Shown here piece by piece: positions 43,781-51,782 of a DNA stretch of 64,000 nt. The DNA lies in NCBI RefSeq assembly GCF_002013465.1, contig NZ_MAFC01000005.1, positions 1 through 64,000 of the forward strand. Reading direction: 5' to 3'. Both the position numbers and the translations under genes were made by a program. This DNA is from Mycobacterium sp. D16R12. GTDB taxonomy: Bacteria; Actinomycetota; Actinomycetes; Mycobacteriales; Mycobacteriaceae. Numbering within the stretch: position 1 is the first letter of the stretch; every line of letters begins with the position of its first letter. The notes beneath the pieces were generated by a model. That model did no database searches. It saw only the letters and a list, made by a program, of their open reading frames with translations, and was not told the origin of the DNA.

Positions 43781-44746
43781 ATGCTCGGTGCTTGGTCGTT
43801 GACCTCGGGTTTTGTGGTGGCGGCATTGGCAGTGGCCGGATGCGGGCATTACCCCAGCGACGAAAATGGGCACGCGACATTTGCGGAGACTGTAGCGCCA
43901 TCAACTGACGAGGGGTTCCCCTCGGATGCAGCTTCCAGGCCAATGCTGATTGCGCATCGTGGCGGCGCCGGAGATTACCCGGAGAATACCGTATTGGCAA
44001 TAACCAATGCTGCAAAATCTGGTGCCGACGGGATGTGGGTAACGGTCCAGGTCAGTAGTGATGGGATACCGGTTTTGTATCGTCCACTCGATCTGTCTGC
44101 ATTGACAAATGGGAACGGGCGGATAAATGCGAAGACGCTAAAACAATTAAAAGAACTGAATGCGGGATGGAATTTCATCAAAGGTGATAACAACCCCTAC
44201 CGCCGGCGGGCCGTGCAGATACCGACGCTAGAGGAAGCGATTGCCGCGATCCCGCCGAGTATGCCGCTGTTCCTCGACCTGAAGCAGACGCCGGCTCAGC
44301 CCCTGGTAGATGCGGTCTCCGGGGTATTAGTCAAGGCGGCCGCTGTTGAGCGATCAATTATCTATTCGACGGATTCGGAAGTCACTGCATTAGCGACTCG
44401 GAGTGGCCTAGAAGTCGCCGAAAGTCGCGATATGACTCGTCAGCGGCTCTTGAACATGGCGCTAAATCATCGATGTGAACCCGTGCCTGACATCGGGAGA
44501 TGGGCGGGCTTTGAGCTCCATCGCGCTGTCGTTGTGACCGAGAAATTCACGTTGGGTACGGGCGTGTCTCGAGTTGACGCCGAGCTCTGGGACCCCGGCT
44601 CTATTGAGTGCTTCAGGTCGCAGCAGACTGGTATGAAGACAATTGGATTTGCAGTGAACACCGAAGATGATTTTCGTCTCGCCCGCAAGATCGGCCTGAA
44701 CGCCGTGCTAGTTGATTCACCCCGGGCAGCTCGACGATGGCAATAA
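43781..44746 (+). CDS. GDPD-like lipoprotein with altered catalytic residues
   Basis: 321 residues. The signal peptide ends in a lipobox LAVAGC (Cys21), so it is a lipoprotein. The TIM-barrel start LIAHRGG (His59-Arg60) and DYPENTVLAI match glycerophosphodiester phosphodiesterases. However, GADGMWVTVQVSSDGIPVLY aligned to the usual GADxIExDVxxTxDGxPVV puts Trp86 and Thr88 in place of the metal-binding Glu and Asp, and Arg101-Pro102 where His-Asp is expected. Related divergent GDPD-like proteins probably exist in other mycobacteria. Normal phosphodiesterase chemistry is doubtful. GAGGTGA precedes the ATG. It lies 262 bp after the priming transferase in a low-GC block. Confidence 0.85.
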   Translation: MLGAWSLTSGFVVAALAVAGCGHYPSDENGHATFAETVAPSTDEGFPSDAASRPMLIAHRGGAGDYPENTVLAITNAAKSGADGMWVTVQVSSDGIPVLYRPLDLSALTNGNGRINAKTLKQLKELNAGWNFIKGDNNPYRRRAVQIPTLEEAIAAIPPSMPLFLDLKQTPAQPLVDAVSGVLVKAAAVERSIIYSTDSEVTALATRSGLEVAESRDMTRQRLLNMALNHRCEPVPDIGRWAGFELHRAVVVTEKFTLGTGVSRVDAELWDPGSIECFRSQQTGMKTIGFAVNTEDDFRLARKIGLNAVLVDSPRAARRWQ

Positions 44747-44809
44747 GGCCCTCGTCCACGAAACCAGTGGTGTACCGCCCTGGAGATGTATGGAAGAAAT
44801 TTTCGCACA

Positions 44810-45193
44810 ATGCCTGACCTTCACGTCGACCCGTTAAATGCTGAGCTAGTTGAACTGCGTTTTATGGCCGGCCGGCCCAGTTTTCGCAGTATCAGTCGGG
44901 CTATCGGGTGCAGTCATACGACAGTCGCCAAGGCCTTCGCGCCGGGAGCCTTGCCGTCATGGGAGATCCTCGATCTGGTTGTACGCCAGCTCAACGGCGA
45001 CGTGGAGGCTTTCCGTAAGCTGTGGTGTGATGCTGCGCGCCGACAGGAAAATGTAGTGAGCGGCGCCCAAAGAATTACTCCGGCGCCAACGTGGAGAATC
45101 GTCTCCGTGTTCTTACTCGCGACCGTCGCCGTGTGCGCAGGAACGCTATTGATCGTCATATACCCGTCGATGCGCCAGATTCGTCGTCGGTGA
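44810..45193 (+). CDS. HTH protein with C-terminal membrane anchor
   Basis: 127 residues from the ATG at 44810; an in-frame ATG at 44786 is the alternative. Residues about 20-70 form an XRE-like HTH (FRSISRAIGCSHTTVAKAF, PSWEILDLVVRQL) followed by FRKLWCDAARRQE, common in actinobacterial HTH proteins. Residues about 95-118 are one TM helix (VSVFLLATVAVCAGTLLIVI) and a short basic tail. A membrane-tethered DNA-binding protein is the simplest reading. It lies 63 bp after the GDPD-like gene, possibly in one transcript. Not a recognised family. Confidence 0.75.
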   Translation: MPDLHVDPLNAELVELRFMAGRPSFRSISRAIGCSHTTVAKAFAPGALPSWEILDLVVRQLNGDVEAFRKLWCDAARRQENVVSGAQRITPAPTWRIVSVFLLATVAVCAGTLLIVIYPSMRQIRRR

Positions 45194-45482
45194 TGAGTGA
45201 CAAAGTCGCTGTCTTCCATTTATCTCGTGATGTAGATTCCGCGCGATTGTAATCGTAGAACTTGGCACCGAGTGTTGAAACGCGTGCTGATCTGAAACGG
45301 TCAATATCTCTAGTTCGGGAAGTCGCGGCGACCCACACACAAATTTTAAATATCGATTGGATGCCCCTGATTCATGTGGCAGTAAGTGGACGCGGATGGC
45401 AACCTATGGATAGTCATGGCGTTAATCTGTAAAGGTTGATGCAGAATGTGCGTCACGCAATAATAATAAACTGCATGATCGA

Positions 45483-46211
45483 GTGCAGCGCTGTGTCAGG
45501 AAACGGCCTGATGGCGCACGGATTTCGATGATTAGTACAGTACTAGGATGGGGTACTGCATCACCTCACTGGTCTGAGGTGATGAAATTACTCTTCTGGA
45601 TTTCATTGGTCGTGTTCTTCCTCATTGCCCCTCTGCTATCAACGGATACTGTCACGGGGAGCGCATGGATTAATCCCGATCAGACGAACTCACCGTTGCA
45701 GTACTCGGCAGATCAATCGGGAAGTTTGGCGAGTGCCGTTGACGTCGGTAATACGCAAATCGAAGGCGATGTACTAAGCGATTTGGCTCCGAAATCCGGT
45801 GCGCCGTTAGAGCAGCGGTATCGACAGGCCAGCGCTACGATCTCGCCTTTGGTCATGGATGGCGTGCATATGCCGACGGTGGTTGCAGGACTGGAGGTCG
45901 TCATGCACTTATCTCAGGAACGTGAACCCGAGGGTTTGACGTTCGGTCTACGGATCCCCGAGGGCACCCATATCCGTATGGCGGGAGACACTTGGCTGAT
46001 TGAAAGAGACGTGGTACCGGGCGGTGCGCCAACAATTATTGCGGCCATGTCGACTCGGGCGAAAAATACAAAGGGCACTGCGGTGCCTTTTACGACGGAG
46101 GTCTATTCGCCTTCCTGTTTCCACGAGTTGAATCTACGGCTGAGGGTAAAACACCCGGATGTATCTCGTTTCCGTGTAGCGATACGTCTCACGTACAGGG
46201 CAGAGGAATGA
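45483..46211 (+). CDS. Membrane-anchored exported protein of unknown function
   Basis: Up to 242 residues. The start is uncertain: GTG 45483, ATG 45528, or ATG 45582 (MKLLFWISLVVFFLIAPLL), the last placing a signal or anchor helix right at the N-terminus. The exported part is mixed alpha/beta-like with TFGLRIPEGTHIRMAGDTWL and two regions of alternating hydrophobic residues, ending VSRFRVAIRLTYRAEE. No family recognised. The next gene starts one base after its stop, so the pair is coupled. Base composition is low-GC compared with the flanks, suggesting acquired DNA. Confidence 0.7.
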   Translation: MQRCVRKRPDGARISMISTVLGWGTASPHWSEVMKLLFWISLVVFFLIAPLLSTDTVTGSAWINPDQTNSPLQYSADQSGSLASAVDVGNTQIEGDVLSDLAPKSGAPLEQRYRQASATISPLVMDGVHMPTVVAGLEVVMHLSQEREPEGLTFGLRIPEGTHIRMAGDTWLIERDVVPGGAPTIIAAMSTRAKNTKGTAVPFTTEVYSPSCFHELNLRLRVKHPDVSRFRVAIRLTYRAEE

Positions 46212-46212
46212 A

Positions 46213-46449
46213 TTGAGCGCGTATTATCGACTGTGCATCTCAGATTACGGCATGAATAGAGATACATCCGTATATGTAGCCAACTGGGACGAAGGACAAG
46301 GTCTTGCAGCCGCGTTCGCGGCAGATCATCACTGTTCGATGGTGTCGCGGAAGAAGGAGCCAGACTATGCGGATTGGTGGATGTACAAGGGCTCGCTGCT
46401 GGTAGGAATCGTGGCTTTAGAAAGACGCTATCAAATCAACGACGATTAA
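46213..46449 (+). CDS. Small protein of unknown function, coupled to the preceding gene
   Basis: 78 residues, TTG start one base after the upstream stop, with AGAGGA before it. The product is hydrophilic and Tyr/Trp/Asp-rich (SAYYRLCISDYGMNRDTSVY, PDYADWWMYKGSLL), without signal or TM segment. It may be a cytosolic partner or an immunity-like protein for the exported protein encoded just upstream. That is only inferred from the coupling. Confidence 0.6.
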   Translation: MSAYYRLCISDYGMNRDTSVYVANWDEGQGLAAAFAADHHCSMVSRKKEPDYADWWMYKGSLLVGIVALERRYQINDD

Positions 46450-46485
46450 TTTGATGGCTCGTGGCGGCCTTAGACGCGTCTTGCA

Positions 46486-47568
46486 TCAGGCCGTGGATCC
46501 GCGCGGTGCCCGGTCGCGTTTGGCTTCGTAGAGCCTGAAATCTGCTTCCCGAGTGAGGGATTCGAAGCTGAAGTCCTCTGCGTCGGTAGATGACCAGGCG
46601 ATGCCTATGCTCATCGAAGTCTCGGGAGTATCGGAGCGGATCGGTGCGTTGCGGATTCGTGCGTTGATGGCGGCGATGTCGTCGGGGTTGTCAACGAACG
46701 CGACGACCATGAACTCGTCACCGCCGATACGCGCGGCGATGTCGCCCTCGCGGATGTTTGCGAATAGTGCGTCCGCGATGGCCTGCAATGCCCTGTCGCC
46801 GGCCTCGTGGCCGTAGGTGTCGTTGAGTTCCTTGAATCTGTCGACATCGGTGACCATCACGACGACCGTCGCCGGGCCAGGCCGCTTACGCAGCTCGAAC
46901 TCAAACGTGGATTGCACGCCCCTGCGGTTCAGCAGGCCGGTCAGCGGGTCTCGGTTGGCGGCAGTAACGGCGGCCCGGATCGAGCGTCTACCCCCTTCGA
47001 TCACCGCTTGGATGAGCATTGGCAGGACGACCACGGTGGTGAATGCCGGAGCGTTGTAGAGGAACTGGTCCAGGAAGGTCGCCGCACCGGTATGGATGTT
47101 CCACAGCGTGATCGAGCCGAGTACGGCCGAAGCGAAAACGCAGTGCACGGCCAGCACCCGCCAACCCAGCAGGAACGCGGCGAACACGCCGACCGTGCTC
47201 ATGTACAGAATCGGCGCGAGTCGCATCATCGGCCCGGCGTACACCCAGCCGGAGACCGCGGACGTGAGGTCAGCCCACATCACAAAGGAGATTGCCCAGC
47301 GTCTACTTGGCCACGGGCGGACGATCCAGCACACACCCACCAGGAACAAGACGGCGATGAGCGATTGGTGGATGGTGCGTCCGGTGCCCTGTGGGCCCAG
47401 GGGATGCATATTGACGATGGTTCCCAAGGGGAGAATGGACATACACAGCAACCCGATGGCGCCCTTTAGATGCCGTAGATTGCGCGGGCCGAGGGCGCTT
47501 GTGACGAACCGGTATTCCTGTTCGGGGGTACGCCTGCGGCGTGGCCGGAGTCTTCGGTTGCTGGGCAT
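46486..47568 (-). CDS. Membrane diguanylate cyclase (GGDEF domain)
   Basis: 360 residues. Six or so TM helices (about 33-190) precede a GGDEF domain (about 200-350): ANRDPLTGLLNRRGVQ, VTDVDRFKELNDTYGHEAGD, ARIGGDEFMVVAF. The catalytic GGDEF is intact, and REGD five residues before it is a product-inhibition I-site (RxxD). It should make c-di-GMP from two GTP at the membrane. No EAL phosphodiesterase is nearby. It is convergent with the unknown low-GC pair. An about 21-bp tandem repeat lies just upstream of its start. Its closeness to the glycan locus makes c-di-GMP control of that locus worth testing. Confidence 0.93.
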   Translation of the reverse strand: MPSNRRLRPRRRRTPEQEYRFVTSALGPRNLRHLKGAIGLLCMSILPLGTIVNMHPLGPQGTGRTIHQSLIAVLFLVGVCWIVRPWPSRRWAISFVMWADLTSAVSGWVYAGPMMRLAPILYMSTVGVFAAFLLGWRVLAVHCVFASAVLGSITLWNIHTGAATFLDQFLYNAPAFTTVVVLPMLIQAVIEGGRRSIRAAVTAANRDPLTGLLNRRGVQSTFEFELRKRPGPATVVVMVTDVDRFKELNDTYGHEAGDRALQAIADALFANIREGDIAARIGGDEFMVVAFVDNPDDIAAINARIRNAPIRSDTPETSMSIGIAWSSTDAEDFSFESLTREADFRLYEAKRDRAPRGSTA

Positions 47569-47594
47569 GGGCTAAGTGTGTGGCAAAGGGCCGC

Positions 47595-47636
47595 ACTGAG
47601 TGTTGCGGATACGGAACTGAGTATTGCGGACACAGT
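47595..47636. repeat. Imperfect 21-bp tandem repeat upstream of the diguanylate cyclase
   Basis: Two units (47595-47615 and 47616-47636) share ACTGAGTxTTGCGGAxAC. They lie 27-68 bp before the cyclase start on its promoter side, where repeated sites could bind a regulator. Confidence 0.6.
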
Positions 47637-47687
47637 AATAGTGAGGCCGCAGTGACAGCCGGTGCGTGTGTCCCACGATGATGAGAG

Positions 47688-47760
47688 TGCCCTCGGCAGG
47701 ATTCGAACCTGCGACACCGGCTTTAGGAGAGCCGTGCTCTATCCCCTGAGCTACGAGGGC
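47688..47760 (-). tRNA. tRNA-Arg (anticodon CCU)
   Basis: 73 nt. The acceptor stem GCCCTCG/CGAGGGC is perfect with discriminator A. The D-arm AGCTCAGGGGATAGAGC, the anticodon stem CGGCT/AGCCG around loop CTCCTAA and the T-arm with GGTTCGAATCC are all canonical. The anticodon CCU reads AGG. No CCA is encoded, as is common in mycobacteria. Confidence 0.96.
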
Positions 47761-47838
47761 GGGGAGCTGTGAATAGCTGATCAAACTCTAACGGGTCAGC
47801 GCTGCACATTCGTCCCTGGACCGCCGTAGCCTCGGCAC

Positions 47839-48939
47839 TCACCCGAACGGGCAGGTGCCGGTGAGCCGCTCCGGAACGGCAAAGCTGTCCAGCCGGTAGC
47901 TGTGGTAGAAGTCGGCCAGCCGCTCGTTGCGCCGCGTCAGGGAACGCGAGACCCTGTCGAATTTGCGCTGTGCACTACGCGAACCGTCGAGCTGGGAGCG
48001 CGCCGTATCGATGCGAATATTGTTGTACAGCATGGGTTCTACCAGTAGTCGCTCGGGTGTCACGTGCCATACCAGCTGCAACACTCGCGTGTACAGTGCG
48101 AACTCGACGTTGTGGCGGGGCTTGAGCCGGAATCCGATCATCTCGCGTATCTGGGGATGCATTGCCTTGGCCGAACACACCTGTATCACCCGGCCCGCTA
48201 TGGGGCGAATCGCGAGCCATAGCGGCGTCAGGGCTGGGCGCAGGGCGGCGGGGAGCAGCAGCGTCGGCAGCGGCAGTCGCATCAAACCGGCGAACTGCTC
48301 GCGCAGAAAGCCGTTGGACTGCAATCTGTTTTCCACCATGTCGTCGTAGTAGTCGACAAAGGCGCCGTAGGTCTCCGGGAATTTCCCCTTGGCGCTGGGC
48401 AGTTCGAGGTCTTTGAACAGGTGGCGTTGATATTGATACGCGGCCTCCTGCTCTGCGGCGGTCATCGTGTAGCCCGTGCAGTAGGGGAAGGCCTCCATCG
48501 TGGCGTTCATCGCGCTGGCCGCGATCCATATCCATAGCTCGGGATCCAATGCGCTGTAACGAATCCCCTCGTACTCTCCAACTCCGGTGCCCCGCACATC
48601 GCGGTGTCGCTCCTTGAGCCATTGCGCCGTGTCGGCCCGCTGCCGCTGATTGCCGGACAACAGCGACAGCGCGCTCAGTCCGCTCCGGATGCCGCGGTCG
48701 GTGAAGTTTTCCCGGAACCGTCCCGTGCGATCGACGGATGCGGCTACCGGCATCAGGGCGACCTCGTCGAACAGCACCCCGCCGAAGACGCCGACAAGGG
48801 GACTGCCCAGGTGCTTGCGGAATGCGTCCATGACACGTGGACGCACCCCGTCCGCGCGAAGGAAGCTCAGGCCGTCCTCGTGGGAATTGCCATCCGATTC
48901 GCCATCGTGCGTGATGTCGCGCGGCAGTACATGCGTCAT
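47839..48939 (-). CDS. MpaB/DUF2236-family oxygenase
   Basis: 366 residues. The family core is present: RSGLSALSLLSGN, WLKERHRDVRGTGVGEYEGI (the conserved His-Arg and following Gly motif) and SALDPELWIWIAASAM, with a later PYCTGYTMTAAEQEAAYQYQ. DUF2236 proteins (latex-clearing protein and MpaB relatives) are haem-associated oxygenases. It diverges from a TetR gene across an 87-bp gap with a palindrome, so it is the probable TetR target. Substrate unknown. Confidence 0.87.
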   Translation of the reverse strand: MTHVLPRDITHDGESDGNSHEDGLSFLRADGVRPRVMDAFRKHLGSPLVGVFGGVLFDEVALMPVAASVDRTGRFRENFTDRGIRSGLSALSLLSGNQRQRADTAQWLKERHRDVRGTGVGEYEGIRYSALDPELWIWIAASAMNATMEAFPYCTGYTMTAAEQEAAYQYQRHLFKDLELPSAKGKFPETYGAFVDYYDDMVENRLQSNGFLREQFAGLMRLPLPTLLLPAALRPALTPLWLAIRPIAGRVIQVCSAKAMHPQIREMIGFRLKPRHNVEFALYTRVLQLVWHVTPERLLVEPMLYNNIRIDTARSQLDGSRSAQRKFDRVSRSLTRRNERLADFYHSYRLDSFAVPERLTGTCPFG

Positions 48940-48954
48940 TGCATCCTCCGTCGG

Positions 48955-48981
48955 TGTTAGTGACTTAGTTGAACACTAACA
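48955..48981. promoter_or_regulatory. Palindrome TGTTAGTG-N11-CACTAACA, candidate TetR operator
   Basis: Perfect 8-bp arms between the divergent oxygenase (start 48939) and tetR (start 49027) genes. The repeat begins 16 bp upstream of the oxygenase ATG. The TTAGTG half-site also appears in the palindrome at 54007-54018 next to the OhrR-like gene. Confidence 0.7.
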
Positions 48982-49026
48982 TTGCAACATCGGGTTGGGA
49001 AGGACTTGTGCGTGAGAGACTGAGTT

Positions 49027-49629
49027 GTGTCTGCAGATCCGGATCCGACCGGCGAGCGCATCCTCGAGGCTGCGCTGCAGACCATGCTCAGCTTCGGCAT
49101 CCGTCGTGCCACAGTCGACGAGATCGCAAGGCGCGCGGGTGTATCGCATATGACGGTGTATCGCCGCTGGTCCAACAAGACAGAACTTGTGCTCGCTGTC
49201 CTGATGCGAGAGGCGCAGACGATGTTCTCCGCGGTGGACCGCGAAATCGCCGCCCTGGAGAGTCCCGAGGACAAGCTCGTGGCGGGCTTCACCGGGATCT
49301 ATTGGCATGTGCGCACCCATTCGCTGATGCAGCGGGCGGTGGAGACCGATCCGGAGTCGGTGCTGCCGGTCATCACAAGCGGGGCGGGTCCAGCCCTGGA
49401 TATGGCGACCACATACCTGGCCGGTCATGTGAGCCGAAGTGCCGGCGACCTCGTCGACGACTCCTACGGTGTCGCGGAAGTATTTGTGCGCCTGACGCAT
49501 TCGCTCATACTCGCACCCAGCCCACGGCGGGAGCTTGCCACCAGGGAAGACGCCGAACGGTACGCCCGTCAGTACATACTGCCCATCGCGCGCGCGTTGG
49601 TGCGGGAGCCGAGCAAGGTGGTCCGTTAA
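49027..49629 (+). CDS. TetR-family regulator
   Basis: 200 residues, GTG start. HTH in residues about 8-55: GERILEAALQTMLSFGIRRA, TVDEIARRAGVSHMTVYRRW and SNKTELVLAVL. The C-terminal ligand domain is helical. The divergent MpaB-type oxygenase gene and the perfect palindrome between them indicate a local repressor. Confidence 0.9.
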   Translation: MSADPDPTGERILEAALQTMLSFGIRRATVDEIARRAGVSHMTVYRRWSNKTELVLAVLMREAQTMFSAVDREIAALESPEDKLVAGFTGIYWHVRTHSLMQRAVETDPESVLPVITSGAGPALDMATTYLAGHVSRSAGDLVDDSYGVAEVFVRLTHSLILAPSPRRELATREDAERYARQYILPIARALVREPSKVVR

Positions 49630-49775
49630 CGCCTCGTGCTGGAGCTTCTCGGCGAGCTAGTTCGCATCTGAGGCGGCCACTGTGCGCGCTTTCGGCCGTC
49701 GGCCCGGCGGGGCCAAGTAATCTTTGTGCATTGACCACGGCCGGGGACGTAACGACGAGATTTTGGGGGTAGTGG

Positions 49776-50675
49776 ATGGACAGGGATATCGGAGCGGGCT
49801 CACCGGCGGCCGAGGATTCGTCTGACGCCGCGGACACCGCGCCGCTGCCGGTCCTCAATGCGCTTCCCGGGATGTCCGAACCCGGTCCGTTCGCTCCGTC
49901 GGAATACGAGTTTGATCAACCTCCGTTCATCGCGCACCCGGCATTCACCGAACCGCGCCCACCCGCGGTGGAGCCTGGTAATCAATACATGCAGTGGCCG
50001 GGCCACGAGGCCTTCAATACCGCGCCGCCTAGCGCCCCGGGACCTATTAAGCCGACGGCTCCGGTCGACTTCTCGTCCTGGGAAGACAAGCCTGAAAGAA
50101 GCAAGCGGCCGTTGGTGATTGGTGGCGCGGTGCTGGCGGCCGTGGTGGTTGTCATCGGTGGTGTGGTCGCGGCGTTCGCGGGCAGCGGCGACGATGACGC
50201 TCCCGTCGAACCGAGCGCGGCCTCAACGACAACGGTGTCCAGCAGGAACTCCGATGCGGAGACGCGCTTGCTCTCCATGCTCCCGACGGGATACGGGCTG
50301 TCGGCCTGTAAGGCTGTCGAACCCGCGAATGAGGCAGTGGCACAGGTCAAGTGCGGCCGCAGTGACGATCCAGACGGGCCCGTGGAGGCGAGCTACTCAC
50401 TGGTGAAGGACAAGTCGGCGCTCGCGGCGGGGCTGGGTCGTCTTACGAAACGGAACGCGGTGGTGGTGTGCCCCGGCCGTATCCAGTCGCCGGGGCCTTG
50501 GCGTCGTAACGCCACGCCGGATCAGGTGAGCGGCACGGTGTTCTGCGGCAGCAATCAGGGGCACCCGGTGGTCGGCTGGACCGACGAAGAGCGGCTTCTG
50601 CTCAGCGAGACGCGTTCGGGTGCTACCGGTCCGACTCTCGACCAGTTGTACGCCTGGTGGTCTTCGCACTCATAA
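49776..50675 (+). CDS. Single-TM protein with exported Cys-containing domain
   Basis: 299 residues. The first about 105 are acidic/Pro-rich and disordered, then comes one TM helix (about 110-133, VIGGAVLAAVVVVIGGVVAAF). A Ser/Thr linker leads to an exported domain of about 130 residues with four Cys (LSACKAVEP, QVKCGRSDD, VVVCPGRIQ, TVFCGSNQG), probably two disulfides. The plan resembles extracytoplasmic sensor domains of mycobacterial membrane proteins, but no family is certain. It ends in a strong hairpin. Confidence 0.8.
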   Translation: MDRDIGAGSPAAEDSSDAADTAPLPVLNALPGMSEPGPFAPSEYEFDQPPFIAHPAFTEPRPPAVEPGNQYMQWPGHEAFNTAPPSAPGPIKPTAPVDFSSWEDKPERSKRPLVIGGAVLAAVVVVIGGVVAAFAGSGDDDAPVEPSAASTTTVSSRNSDAETRLLSMLPTGYGLSACKAVEPANEAVAQVKCGRSDDPDGPVEASYSLVKDKSALAAGLGRLTKRNAVVVCPGRIQSPGPWRRNATPDQVSGTVFCGSNQGHPVVGWTDEERLLLSETRSGATGPTLDQLYAWWSSHS

Positions 50676-50680
50676 CAAAA

Positions 50681-50709
50681 ACCGCCGGCCGCACGAGGCG
50701 GCCGGCGGT
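50681..50709. terminator. Strong hairpin terminator between convergent genes
   Basis: 12-bp perfect arms ACCGCCGGCCGC (50681-50692) and GCGGCCGGCGGT (50698-50709) around a 5-nt loop, with an A-run on the left side. The stem serves the plus-strand gene ending at 50675 and probably also the minus-strand gene ending at 50728. Confidence 0.88.
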
Positions 50710-50727
50710 CAATGCCGAAACGTTTAT

Positions 50728-51663
50728 CTAGCCTTCGGTGGGAACCGGAGTGCCCTGGCTGCCGGCTGCGCGCTGGCCGTGCGGGGTGCTGTCCGAGGCC
50801 GGAACGGCGGGAACCGCGGCCACCGGCGGGGTGGCGGTCTGCGGGGCGCCTTCGACACCGGGTGCGGGAGCCGCGGGAGCCGGTGAGGCAGGTGCGGGCG
50901 ATGCGGGAGCCGGGGAAGCAGGCACCGCGGTGTTGTTCAGCGGCGTGCCCTCGGCGGCGGGTGCCGGGGTGGCAGGTGTCGGACCCGGGGTCGCGGTCAC
51001 CGGTGCCACCGTCGGGGTCGGAGTCGCGGCGGGCTGCTGACCGTCTACCGGGGTGCCCTGGCTGCCGGCGGGCAACGGGGTGCCCTGGCTGCCCGCGGGA
51101 ACAGCAGCGGGCGCCGCTGAGGTGGTGGGCGCGGCGCTTGTCGCCGGCGCGGGGTTGGTGCCGTGTGACTGGCTCGAACCACCCGAACGCGGTGCCGCAG
51201 CTACGGGAGCCGCCTTCCAGGTGAGCAGATCCTCGTCACCGGAGGTGTACGTCACCGTCTCGGGGGCGGCACCGGTCACGTCGAAGTAGATCTTGCCGCT
51301 GGTCTTCTCGCCCTGCGACAGGGTCCCCGGGTTCACGCCCTGCTCGGTGGGCACGCCGTACAGCACGCGGTAGGTCTCGCCATCCTTGGTCTTCGCGTTG
51401 AAGTTGGCGACGATCGGGATGACGCTGCCCTGGACGGCTTCGTCGGTTGCAGTGGCTTCCCACAGCGTGCCCTTGGCCTGGTAGGGCAGCTGGTCGGCAC
51501 TAACCTTAAGGTCGCTGATGGTCCACGCCTGAACGACGTCGCCGTTGGTGAGGCGACCCTGCTGGCCGAGCGTGGTGTCGGCTCCGGCGGTCGGCATCAG
51601 GGCCAGTCCGGCCGCCGCTGCGGCGGCCGCCACGGCGGCTGTGATGGGCACGTTGATCTTCAC
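50728..51663 (-). CDS. MPT63-like secreted protein (DUF1942) with Pro/Ala-rich repeat tail
   Basis: 311 residues from the GTG at 51663, with AAGGAGA about nine bases upstream. The signal peptide covers about residues 1-28 (AAAAAAAGLALMPTAGA). Residues about 29-150 match the MPT63/DUF1942 immunoglobulin-like domain (VVQAWTISDLKVSADQLPYQ, KGTLWEATATDEAVQGSVIP, NPGTLSQGEKTSGKIYFDV). The rest is a long disordered tail with repeated GSQGTP and PAPASPAPA units, absent from MPT63 itself. MPT63 is a secreted antigen of unknown role. The GSQGTP repeats could mediate wall binding (inference). Confidence 0.87.
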   Translation of the reverse strand: MKINVPITAAVAAAAAAAGLALMPTAGADTTLGQQGRLTNGDVVQAWTISDLKVSADQLPYQAKGTLWEATATDEAVQGSVIPIVANFNAKTKDGETYRVLYGVPTEQGVNPGTLSQGEKTSGKIYFDVTGAAPETVTYTSGDEDLLTWKAAPVAAAPRSGGSSQSHGTNPAPATSAAPTTSAAPAAVPAGSQGTPLPAGSQGTPVDGQQPAATPTPTVAPVTATPGPTPATPAPAAEGTPLNNTAVPASPAPASPAPASPAPAAPAPGVEGAPQTATPPVAAVPAVPASDSTPHGQRAAGSQGTPVPTEG

Positions 51664-51782
51664 GATGGTGGTCTCCTTGACGTCCTGAATGCTCCCCCCA
51701 GCGGGGACGGTCTGTCGTAAAACTAACAGGTCTGGGTGCACCATCGTCGCCCGAAGTACACGATTGCCATACGGTTAAGAAC

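Noticed and set aside
47688..47760. tRNA-Arg as the integration point of the low-GC block
   Set aside because: No integrase gene and no repeat of the tRNA 3' end found near 43.5-46.5 kb, so no attachment site is called.
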